7,988 bases of DNA. Origin: Prevotellaceae bacterium. GTDB lineage: Bacteria > Bacteroidota > Bacteroidia > Bacteroidales > UBA932. Shown here piece by piece: positions 1 through 4,993 of this stretch. Position numbers and translations under genes: made by a program. Below the pieces are notes generated by a model. The model was not told the DNA's origin. It made no database searches and saw only the letters and a list, made by a program, of their open reading frames with translations. The stretch covers positions 1 to 7,988 of the forward strand of contig JAIRLT010000133.1 of NCBI GenBank assembly GCA_031259225.1, in the 5' to 3' direction. The stretch's first letter is position 1; each line of letters starts with the position of its first letter.

Positions 1-1010
1 TGGCTTCAAAGACCGCCGACAGCGTGTCGGTGGTTTACTTTGCAGCCGTGTCGGAAGACTTGGATGCGGCGCTGGAAGCAAGCATCCGGCTGCGTGCCGG
101 GTTGGATACGCTGGCTGCCGGCGGCTTAATCAAAGGGTATGCCGCCCCGTCGTCGATATTTATTCCCGCCGCCGAACAACAACGGCGCATCGCCCAATGG
201 AAGAACTATTGGACGGCGGAAAAGAAGGCGGCTGCACGGCAAAAAATCATCGAGGCAGGCAACCGCTATAAATTCCTGCCGGGTACATTCGACCCGTTCT
301 TTGCCTTGCTGGACGCGAAGTACGAACCGGTATCGCTCTATGACGCCGGGGTGATACCGCAGGAAATACTGGATAACATTATCGAATATACCGGCGACAG
401 CTACTTGGTCTTTATTCCCGTACGGATGGACAGGAAACACTTGATGGATGCGGGAAGCCGTGTGGTTACGGGTCATCCGGACTTTGTGGTGATTGACCCG
501 ATGTACTACACCAGCGATATGGTAAAGGTTATACACGGCGATTTTAACATCACCCTTGCCATCTCGTCGCTGTTTGTATTGATTGTGCTGCTGGTTTCAC
601 TCAGGAATATCGTCCTTGCCCTGCTGGCGTTCCTGCCCATGGGATTGAGCTGGTATATTGTACTGGGTTGCATGTCGATTTTCGGGCTGGAATTTAATTT
701 AATCAATATTATCATTTCGTCTTTTATTTTCGGCATCGGGGTCGATTACAGTATTTTTATTATGGACGGGCTGCTGGCGAAGCACCGCAGGGGCGAACCG
801 CTGTTGGCGTACCACAAGACGGCGATATTTTTCTCGGCAGTTATCCTGATTGTGGTGGTGTCGTCGTTGCTGTTTGCCGTGCACCCGGCAATTGCGTCTA
901 TCGGCGTATCCACATTGATAGGCATGGGCGCAACGATTTTGATTACGTATTCGCTGCAACCTTTCCTGTTCGCGCTGCTGGTGAAATATGGCAAAAAATT
1001 CTTCAAATGA
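1..1010 (+). CDS. MMPL/RND-superfamily exporter, C-terminal part (5' end outside window)
   Basis: The frame is open to the left edge (it reads in phase from base 3), so the GTG at 24 is not the true start and only about the last 336 residues are present. Counting from that GTG, residues 1-173 look like an extracytoplasmic domain. Hydrophobic segments follow at about 175-193, 197-222, 226-249, 267-287 and 291-322, which is the C-terminal membrane half of an RND-type protein. The motif GIGVDYSI (237-244) in the middle helix, with its Asp241, resembles the charged motif MMPL/RND proteins use for proton coupling. Such proteins export lipids, pigments or hydrophobic acyl products using the proton gradient. 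The stop overlaps the next gene as ATGA, so the two are translationally coupled. The FabG, LolA-like and FAD genes nearby fit export of a polyene or acyl product. The family is confident; the substrate is inferred. Confidence 0.88.
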   Translation, partial: ASKTADSVSVVYFAAVSEDLDAALEASIRLRAGLDTLAAGGLIKGYAAPSSIFIPAAEQQRRIAQWKNYWTAEKKAAARQKIIEAGNRYKFLPGTFDPFFALLDAKYEPVSLYDAGVIPQEILDNIIEYTGDSYLVFIPVRMDRKHLMDAGSRVVTGHPDFVVIDPMYYTSDMVKVIHGDFNITLAISSLFVLIVLLVSLRNIVLALLAFLPMGLSWYIVLGCMSIFGLEFNLINIIISSFIFGIGVDYSIFIMDGLLAKHRRGEPLLAYHKTAIFFSAVILIVVVSSLLFAVHPAIASIGVSTLIGMGATILITYSLQPFLFALLVKYGKKFFK

Positions 1011-2485
1011 AATATGACATCCTCATCATCGGTAGCGGATTGGGCGGGCTGGAATGCGGCTATATCCTTTCGCGGCAAGGATACAGCGTGTGCGTATTGG
1101 AACAAAACCCGCAAATCGGCGGCTGTTTACAGACTTTCCGGCGTGGCGGCACGGTATTCGACACCGGGTTCCACTACGTCGGCGGACTGGATGAAGGGCA
1201 ACTCCTGCACAAACTCTTCCGCTATTTTGATTTGCTGGATTTGCCGTGGCGCCGGTTAGACGCGAACGGGTTTGCCGAAGTAGCCTTCCATGATAAATCT
1301 TATCTCTTTGCTTCGGGCTACCAACGCTTCGCCGAAACATTAGCCAAGGATTTCCCGCACCGGCGGAAACAACTGTCCAACTATGCCGCCTTCCTGAAAC
1401 AGGTAGGCGATAATACGGCGGACAGTTTCCTGCCCGGCAGCAACCATGCGCTCTCCGCCCAATCCCTGCTTGGGCGTTCCGCCTGGCTGTTTTTAAAGGA
1501 AACCATTGACGACCCGCTGTTGCAGCAGGTACTCTCGGGTGCATCCCTGACGATGGAACTGTGCGCCGGAAAACTCCCCTTATATGTATTTGCACAAATC
1601 AACAGTTCCTTTATCCAAAGCGCATGGCGGTTGCACGGCGGCGGCTCGCTGATAGCGGAAAAACTCGCCGACGGCATCCGGCGCATGGGCGGGACTGTAC
1701 GCACCAAAGCAAAGGTTACACGCCTAATCACAAAAGGCAACCGCATCGACACTGTGGAATGCAACGGGGAAGAACACCTGGACAGCCGCTACGTCATTTC
1801 CGGGGCGCACCCGGCGCTGACGCTCTCGCTGCTCGACGGGCAGGCGTTCTTCCGCGAGACTTACCGGAACCGCATTAACCGGTTACCCGATACCTATGGC
1901 ATGTTCACCGTCCATTTACAACTGAAAGAAAACACCATTCCCTACCTCAACAGGACGATTTACCTGTACCGGCAGCCGAATGTCTGGAATTACTGCCATT
2001 ACCACCCGCGGGCAAAAACAACTGCGGTATTGGTAAACTTCCAACCGCCGCGCGCCGGCAGGACTTGCACCGCCAACATTGACCTCCTTACGCCGATGCA
2101 CTGGGAAGAAGTAGCGGCATGGAGCGATACTGCCGTCGGCAACAGGAGCGAGGAGTACTATCGCCTGAAAGAACAAAAAGCGGAAGAATGTATCGCCCTG
2201 GCAGCGGAAAGAATTCCCGGACTGAAACAGGCTATTGAAAAAATCTACACCAGCACTCCCCTGACCTACCGGGACTATACGGGAACGCGAAACGGCTCGG
2301 CATACGGCATACAAAAAGATTATGCCAATACGATGCTTACCCTCTTGCCCCCGCAAACGCCGGTATCCAATTTATTATTAACGGGGCAAAACCTGAACCT
2401 GCATGGGATCTTGGGCGTTTCCATGACCTCCTTTTTCACCTGTGCAAGAATAGTCGGCATGGAAAACCTGCTGCGGCAATTATGA
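1007..2485 (+). CDS. CrtI/RetSat-like FAD-dependent oxidoreductase (phytoene desaturase family)
   Basis: This 492-residue flavoprotein has a complete N-terminal Rossmann FAD site: GSGLGG at residues 9-14, Glu32 at the end of the second strand to bind ribose, and Gly38-Gly39 before the substrate region. A second family signature, GGGSLIAEKLADGIRRMGG, lies near 210-230. The C-terminal FAD-closing motif starts around LLLTGQNLNLHGILG (about 456-470). The length is normal for carotenoid desaturases, CrtISO and RetSat-like enzymes, which desaturate, isomerise or saturate polyene chains. The ATG at 1007 is fixed by the 4-bp overlap with the exporter, so the two are co-transcribed. Inferred role: redox tailoring of a polyene or acyl chain exported by its neighbour. 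The true substrate cannot be read from sequence. The TGA stop sits inside the first unit of a heptamer array. Confidence 0.87.
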   Translation: MKYDILIIGSGLGGLECGYILSRQGYSVCVLEQNPQIGGCLQTFRRGGTVFDTGFHYVGGLDEGQLLHKLFRYFDLLDLPWRRLDANGFAEVAFHDKSYLFASGYQRFAETLAKDFPHRRKQLSNYAAFLKQVGDNTADSFLPGSNHALSAQSLLGRSAWLFLKETIDDPLLQQVLSGASLTMELCAGKLPLYVFAQINSSFIQSAWRLHGGGSLIAEKLADGIRRMGGTVRTKAKVTRLITKGNRIDTVECNGEEHLDSRYVISGAHPALTLSLLDGQAFFRETYRNRINRLPDTYGMFTVHLQLKENTIPYLNRTIYLYRQPNVWNYCHYHPRAKTTAVLVNFQPPRAGRTCTANIDLLTPMHWEEVAAWSDTAVGNRSEEYYRLKEQKAEECIALAAERIPGLKQAIEKIYTSTPLTYRDYTGTRNGSAYGIQKDYANTMLTLLPPQTPVSNLLLTGQNLNLHGILGVSMTSFFTCARIVGMENLLRQL

Positions 2486-2517
2486 ATTATGAGTTATGAA
2501 TTATGAGTTATGAATTA
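2480..2517 (+). repeat. Heptamer array (TTATGAA/TTATGAG) overlapping the stop codon
   Basis: Five contiguous 7-bp units alternate TTATGAA and TTATGAG from 2480 to 2514, followed by TTA. The stop of the upstream oxidoreductase (TGA, 2483-2485) lies inside the first unit. Arrays of the same unit occur at 4780-4814 and 4862-4875, and inverted at 4950-4977. Confidence 0.9.
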
Positions 2518-2518
2518 G

Positions 2519-2579
2519 GCTGGCGCTTCGAGAATGGAGAGTGGAGAATGGAGAGTGGAGAATTGGCTGGCGCGCCAGC
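2519..2579 (+). repeat. Composite element: GCTGGCGC linker, GAGAATG heptamers, palindromic linker
   Basis: The linker GCTGGCGC (2519-2526) is followed by TTC and five 7-bp units alternating GAGAATG and GAGAGTG (2530-2564). The element closes with the perfect 14-bp palindrome GCTGGCGCGCCAGC (2566-2579). The same composite lies in the opposite orientation at 4878-4948, so inverted copies bracket the lolA-like and fabG genes. Confidence 0.85.
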
Positions 2580-2597
2580 ACTAACCATTAACAACGC

Positions 2598-2731
2598 CGT
2601 CATTCCGACCGGAGCGGCGAGGAACGAGCCGCGCAGCGGAGGAATCTGCCACAGAACGCAGGACGGTACAAAGCAGCACGCGCAGCACGCAGCAGATTCC
2701 TCGACTCCGCTCCGCTTCGCTCGGAATGACG
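2598..2731. repeat. MITE-like inverted-repeat element, copy 1 (134 bp)
   Basis: The ends are perfect 11-bp inverted repeats: CGTCATTCCGA (2598-2608) and TCGGAATGACG (2721-2731). A second perfect inner pair is GAGGAATCTGC (2639-2649) and GCAGATTCCTC (2692-2702). The sequence between each outer and inner arm is GC-rich and only loosely complementary. There is no coding content. A second copy carrying extra repeats is at 7789-7988. No target-site duplication was identified, so it may be a large REP/BIME-type palindrome instead of a transposon relic. The gene-free interval 2486-2860 consists entirely of this and the flanking repeats. Confidence 0.7.
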
Positions 2732-2741
2732 CCCATCGCAC

Positions 2742-2770
2742 CGTCATTGCGAGCGAAGCGAAGCAATCCA
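2742..2770. repeat. 29-bp REP-like repeat, copy 1
   Basis: The sequence starting CGTCATTGCGAGCGAAGCGA and ending AGCAATCCA is identical over 29 bp to 4827-4855. It contains a short inverted repeat (ATTGC/GCAAT) around a GCGAAGCGAAG core. It resembles the MITE-like ends (CGTCATTCCGA) in its first bases, so the two repeat types may be related. Confidence 0.75.
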
Positions 2771-2794
2771 AAACTAATGAACAATTAAACAACT

Positions 2795-2854
2795 AAACAG
2801 TTAAACAAATAAACAGTTAAACAAATAACCATTAACCATTAATAATTAACAATT
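2795..2854 (+). repeat. A/T-rich 8-mer and 7-mer tandem array
   Basis: Four 8-bp units (AAACAGTT, AAACAAAT, then both again; 2795-2826) run without a break into four 7-bp units (AACCATT twice, AATAATT, AACAATT; 2827-2854). The array ends 6 bp before a promoter-like box. Nothing coding is visible in it. Confidence 0.8.
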
Positions 2855-2860
2855 ATTTCT

Positions 2861-2868
2861 TATTTTTG
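2861..2868 (+). promoter_or_regulatory. Bacteroidota-type -7 box (TATTTTTG) upstream of the 21-bp repeat ORF and lolA-like gene
   Basis: TATTTTTG fits the Bacteroidota sigma-70 -7 consensus TAnnTTTG and is followed by GTACCC, a common downstream context. No good TTTG/TTG -33 element lies about 19 bp upstream, so it may be weak. Initiation would fall near 2874 and give a transcript carrying the 21-bp array and the lolA-like gene. Confidence 0.5.
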
Positions 2869-2905
2869 TACCCGTGTCCGGAAAATTTAAATGAATTGAA
2901 GACAG

Positions 2906-3178
2906 ATGAAGAAAACGACGCGACTGAAGAAGAAAACGACGCGACTGAAGAAGAAAACGACGCGGCTGAAGAAGAAAACGACGCGGCTGAAGAAGAAAAC
3001 GACGCGGCTGAAGAAGACAACGACGCGATTGAAGAAGACAACGACGCGACTGAAGAAGAAAACGACGCGATTGAAGAAGAAAACGACGCGACTGAAGAAG
3101 AAAACGACGCGACTGAAGAAGAAAACGACGCGACTGAAGAAGAAAACGACGCGGCTGAAGAAGAAAACGACGCGGCTG
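2906..3178. repeat. 21-bp tandem repeat, 13 full units plus partial
   Basis: The unit, AAGAAGAAAACGACGCGACTG, is written here as AAGAAGAAAACG then ACGCGACTG. It repeats 13 times without any length change, and a partial unit (AAGAAG) follows at 3179-3184. Internal variation is limited to three sites: AAA/ACA in units 6 and 7, CGA/CGG in units 3-5 and 12-13, and CTG/TTG in units 6 and 8. The period is a multiple of three, leaving two forward and two reverse frames open across the array. Units of identical type are adjacent, which suggests expansion by slippage or unequal crossing-over. Confidence 0.95.
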
Positions 3179-3226
3179 AAGAAGCCAATTAATCACATTA
3201 AACAATTAGTCACATTAGCACATTAA
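2906..3226 (+). CDS. Possible small basic heptad-repeat protein (KKKTTRL)n, unrecognised
   Basis: This is an ATG-started, 106-codon ORF. Residues 1-91 are 13 in-register copies of a seven-residue unit, K-K-K-T-T-R-L with Met at position 1; copies 6 and 7 carry Thr in place of the third Lys. A 15-residue tail without repeats follows. The product would be extremely basic, with Leu every seventh residue and no signal peptide or known domain. Support for this frame: the CGA/CGG and CTG/TTG variants between units are synonymous here but change amino acids in the acidic frame (E-E-E-N-D-A-T). It lies about 32 nt downstream of the expected transcription start and its TAA ends 1 nt before the lolA-like ATG. 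Against: the DNA is a tandem repeat, the number of independent substitutions is small, and the tail is ordinary A/T-rich intergenic sequence. It could equally be an untranslated leader repeat. Confidence 0.3.
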   Translation: MKKTTRLKKKTTRLKKKTTRLKKKTTRLKKKTTRLKKTTTRLKKTTTRLKKKTTRLKKKTTRLKKKTTRLKKKTTRLKKKTTRLKKKTTRLKKPINHIKQLVTLAH

Positions 3227-3227
3227 A

Positions 3228-3803
3228 ATGAAAAAACTTTTTACTTTATTATCCGTTACCATCGCTTGTATTGCGGCAAGCGCGCAGACCATCAGCGACG
3301 CCGACCACCGGACGCTGCAAAAAATCAAAGAGGCGAACAAAGCATACACATCCATCACCGGCACATTCAAGCAGACGCGGCATCTTTCGATGTTAGGCGA
3401 GAATACCGTATCCACCGGCATGTTTTATTACAACAAACCGGAACACTTGACCATGAAATATACCCAACCCGAAGGCGACCTGCTGGAAATAAACGGCAGC
3501 CAATTTACGCTTATAACCGCAGGAAAAGAAAAGAAAATATCACCCAAAAACGCCCGGATGGAAGGGATGCGGGCTATTCTCTCTGCCTGCCTGCAAGGCG
3601 ACATGGAACTCATGGATGCGGAAAAAATCACCTGCGCCAAGCAGGGAAAAGACGACGTGATTGTGGCAGACATCAACGGGAAATTAAACAAGAGCGGCAT
3701 CAGCCGGGTTATCGTGCGCTATGCCGCCGCCGGCTCTGCGCTGGTCTCGATACAAACCATCGAACCCGACGGCAGCTACACACTCTACGAACTAAATAAA
3801 TAA
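3228..3803 (+). CDS. LolA-like outer-membrane lipoprotein carrier protein
   Basis: This 191-residue protein begins with a classic signal peptide, MKKLFTLLSVTIACIAASA, with likely cleavage after Ala19 before Gln20, so it acts in the periplasm. The mature part has the LolA pattern: an amphipathic helix (about 26-40), then ITGTFKQTRHLSMLGE, the strand FYYNKPEHLTMKYTQPEGDLLEING typical of the half-barrel (split by charged turns), and a C-terminal strand with QTIEPDGSYTLYEL. LolA proteins carry lipidated cargo from the inner to the outer membrane. LolA-like paralogues beside MMPL exporters are a recurring feature of aryl-polyene clusters, where they are thought to move the pigment-lipid. That role is inferred here. 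The ATG at 3228 is the only start that keeps the signal peptide. The gene is preceded by the 21-bp repeat ORF and its stop runs directly into a C5/G5 palindrome. Confidence 0.82.
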   Translation: MKKLFTLLSVTIACIAASAQTISDADHRTLQKIKEANKAYTSITGTFKQTRHLSMLGENTVSTGMFYYNKPEHLTMKYTQPEGDLLEINGSQFTLITAGKEKKISPKNARMEGMRAILSACLQGDMELMDAEKITCAKQGKDDVIVADINGKLNKSGISRVIVRYAAAGSALVSIQTIEPDGSYTLYELNK

Positions 3804-3828
3804 GCCCCCTAACCCCCGAAGGGGGAAC
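3802..3828. repeat. C5/G5 palindromic repeat, copy 1
   Basis: AAGCCCCCTAA is followed by CCCCCGAAGGGGGAAC. It contains a 5-bp all-GC hairpin with a GAA loop (3813-3825) and starts within the lolA-like stop codon. A near-identical copy (GAA changed to AAA) is at 7831-7857, and a related inverted copy is at 3983-4006. No U-tract follows, so it is not an ordinary intrinsic terminator. Confidence 0.75.
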
Positions 3829-3832
3829 GGGA

Positions 3833-3870
3833 ATTTACAGATTTATGGATTTACAGATTTACAGATTTAA
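3833..3870 (+). repeat. ATTTACAG octamer array
   Basis: Four 8-bp units (ATTTACAG, ATTTATGG, ATTTACAG, ATTTACAG) and a partial fifth unit fill the space between the C5/G5 palindrome and the first GCTGGCGC linker. The array is non-coding. Confidence 0.8.
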
Positions 3871-3926
3871 GCTGGCGCAGCAGCTAATTAAGAATTAAGA
3901 ATTAAGAATTAAGCTGGCGCGGCAGC
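3871..3926 (+). repeat. Two GCTGGCGCNNCAGC linkers flanking an AATTAAG heptamer array
   Basis: GCTGGCGCAGCAGC (3871-3884) and GCTGGCGCGGCAGC (3913-3926) enclose four perfect AATTAAG units (3886-3913). Both linkers are two-base variants of the palindrome at 2566-2579. The arrangement of linker, heptamers and linker matches the composite elements elsewhere in the window, with a different heptamer. Confidence 0.85.
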
Positions 3927-3972
3927 TAATCATTAACAACGAACAATGAACAAAAATTACAATAATATTAAA

Positions 3973-4030
3973 CTTCCTTACTCCCCCTTCGGGGGCTGGG
4001 GGGCTTCCTTACTCGGGGGCTGGGGGGCTT
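3973..4030 (+). repeat. Duplicated G-rich repeat with G-quadruplex potential upstream of fabG
   Basis: A unit starting CTTCCTTACTC and ending GGGGGCTGGGGGG occurs twice in tandem (3973-4003 and 4004-4027); the second copy lacks an internal CCCCTT-type segment. Four G-runs (3991-3995, 3998-4003, 4015-4019, 4022-4027) with loops of 2, 11 and 2 nt meet the usual pattern for a putative quadruplex in the coding-strand RNA, 19 nt before the fabG start. The first copy is also complementary to 3802-3828. No promoter of TAnnTTTG type is visible between the lolA-like gene and fabG. Confidence 0.6.
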
Positions 4031-4046
4031 TTTACATTAAAAAAAT

Positions 4047-4775
4047 ATGAAATACGCATTAGTAACAGGAGGCAGCAGGGGTATCGGACGCGCGGTATGC
4101 CTGCAATTGGCAGGGATGGGCTATCCCGTAATTATTAACTATTCATCGAACCACGAGGCGGCGTTAGCCACCCGGCAACTGGTAGAAGAAAAAGGCGGGA
4201 AAGCCGAACTGCTGCCTTTCGACGTCGCCTCGAAAGAAGCGGTGGACAAGGCTTTGAGCGGCTGGGCGGATAACCATCCCGATGATTATATTGCCGTGCT
4301 GGTCAATAATGCCGGCATCCGGCAGGACGCCATGATGGTCTTTATGCAGGACACACAATGGGAAGAGGTGCTGGGCGCCAGCCTGAGCGGTTTTTTCTAC
4401 ATTACCCGCAGACTGCTGAAAGATATGCTGAGCAAACGTTCCGGAAGAATTATCAACATGGTTTCCGTATCGGGACTAAAAGGATTGCCCGGGCAAACCA
4501 ATTATTCGGCTGCCAAAGCGGCGGTCATCGGCGCAACAAAAGCCCTCGCGCAGGAAGTCGGCGCACGGAAAGTAACCGTGAATGCCGTCGCACCGGGCTA
4601 TATCGCTACGGACATGACCAAAGATTTGGACGAAAATGCACTGAAAACACTAATTCCGGTGGGACGTTTCGGTATGCCGGAAGAAGTAGCGGCGCTGGTC
4701 GGTTTTTTAGCCTCCGAACAGGCGGCGTACATTACCGGGCAGGTCATATCCATCAACGGAGGACTTTATACGTAG
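4047..4775 (+). CDS. fabG: 3-oxoacyl-[acyl-carrier-protein] reductase-like SDR (FabG family)
   Basis: This 242-residue classical short-chain dehydrogenase has the normal length for FabG. Visible motifs are TGGSRGIG at 7-14 (cofactor loop, Arg11 suggesting NADPH), NNAG at 87-90, catalytic Ser140, Tyr153 and Lys157 in NYSAAKAA, and APGYIATDM at 182-190. It would reduce 3-oxoacyl-ACP to 3-hydroxyacyl-ACP in the cytoplasm. Its place among exporter, LolA-like and desaturase-like genes suggests a ketoreductase dedicated to a polyene pathway, with housekeeping fatty-acid synthesis as the alternative. One oddity: the Asn of the SDR tetrad, expected in an N-L-T/S-x-x-F context, is Ser112 here (ASLSGFF). 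The ATG at 4047 is preceded by an A-rich stretch and no Shine-Dalgarno, as usual in Bacteroidota. Heptamer repeats begin 5 bp after the stop. Confidence 0.92.
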   Translation: MKYALVTGGSRGIGRAVCLQLAGMGYPVIINYSSNHEAALATRQLVEEKGGKAELLPFDVASKEAVDKALSGWADNHPDDYIAVLVNNAGIRQDAMMVFMQDTQWEEVLGASLSGFFYITRRLLKDMLSKRSGRIINMVSVSGLKGLPGQTNYSAAKAAVIGATKALAQEVGARKVTVNAVAPGYIATDMTKDLDENALKTLIPVGRFGMPEEVAALVGFLASEQAAYITGQVISINGGLYT

Positions 4776-4779
4776 CGAA

Positions 4780-4824
4780 TTATGAGTTATGAGTTATGAG
4801 TTATGAATTATGAGTTGCTGGCGC
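4780..4824 (+). repeat. TTATGAG heptamer array with GCTGGCGC linker
   Basis: Five units (TTATGAG x3, TTATGAA, TTATGAG) run from 4780 to 4814, then TT and GCTGGCGC (4817-4824). It starts immediately after the fabG stop and is the direct counterpart of the array at 2480. Confidence 0.9.
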
Positions 4825-4826
4825 CA

Positions 4827-4855
4827 CGTCATTGCGAGCGAAGCGAAGCAATCCA
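4827..4855. repeat. 29-bp REP-like repeat, copy 2
   Basis: Identical over 29 bp to 2742-2770 in the same orientation. Here it sits directly after a GCTGGCGC linker, with heptamers on both sides. Confidence 0.75.
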
Positions 4856-4861
4856 GTAGAA

Positions 4862-4977
4862 TTATGAATTATGAGTTGCTGGCGCGTCAGCCTAATTCTC
4901 CACACTCCACTCTCCACTCTCCATTCTCCATTCTCGAAGCGCCAGCCAATTCATAACTCATTCCTCATAACTCATAA
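4862..4977. repeat. Inverted copy of the composite heptamer element
   Basis: Reading left to right: two TTATGAA/G units (4862-4875), linker GCTGGCGCGTCAGC (4878-4891), six CATTCTC/CACTCTC-type units (4894-4935, the complement of GAGAATG/GAGAGTG), linker complement GCGCCAGC (4939-4946), and four TTCATAA/CTCATAA units (4950-4977, one degenerate). From 4878 to 4977 this is the reverse complement of the order seen at 2480-2579. Together with the preceding features it fills the gene-free stretch 4776-4993. Confidence 0.85.
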
Positions 4978-4993
4978 CTAAAAAAAAACCGTT

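Noticed and set aside
2503..2796. ORFs of 94-97 codons on both strands between the first oxidoreductase and the 21-bp array
   Set aside because: They consist wholly of heptamers, the MITE-like element and the 29-bp repeat, with no protein-like composition.
2906..3178. CRISPR array
   Set aside because: The 21-bp units are directly contiguous with no spacers and no cas genes are nearby.
2866..3192. Acidic repeat ORF (EEENDAT units) on the + strand
   Set aside because: Its only start is a TTG inside the promoter-like box TATTTTTG, and all three variant sites between units change amino acids in this frame.
2846..3205. Two minus-strand ORFs (LLQSRRF and SSSVASF repeats) across the 21-bp array
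   Set aside because: They are open only because the array has no stops in those frames; no promoter or context supports minus-strand genes here.
3802..3828. Rho-independent terminator after the lolA-like gene
   Set aside because: The short C5/G5 hairpin is not followed by a U-tract and the same sequence recurs in unrelated places, so it is called a repeat.
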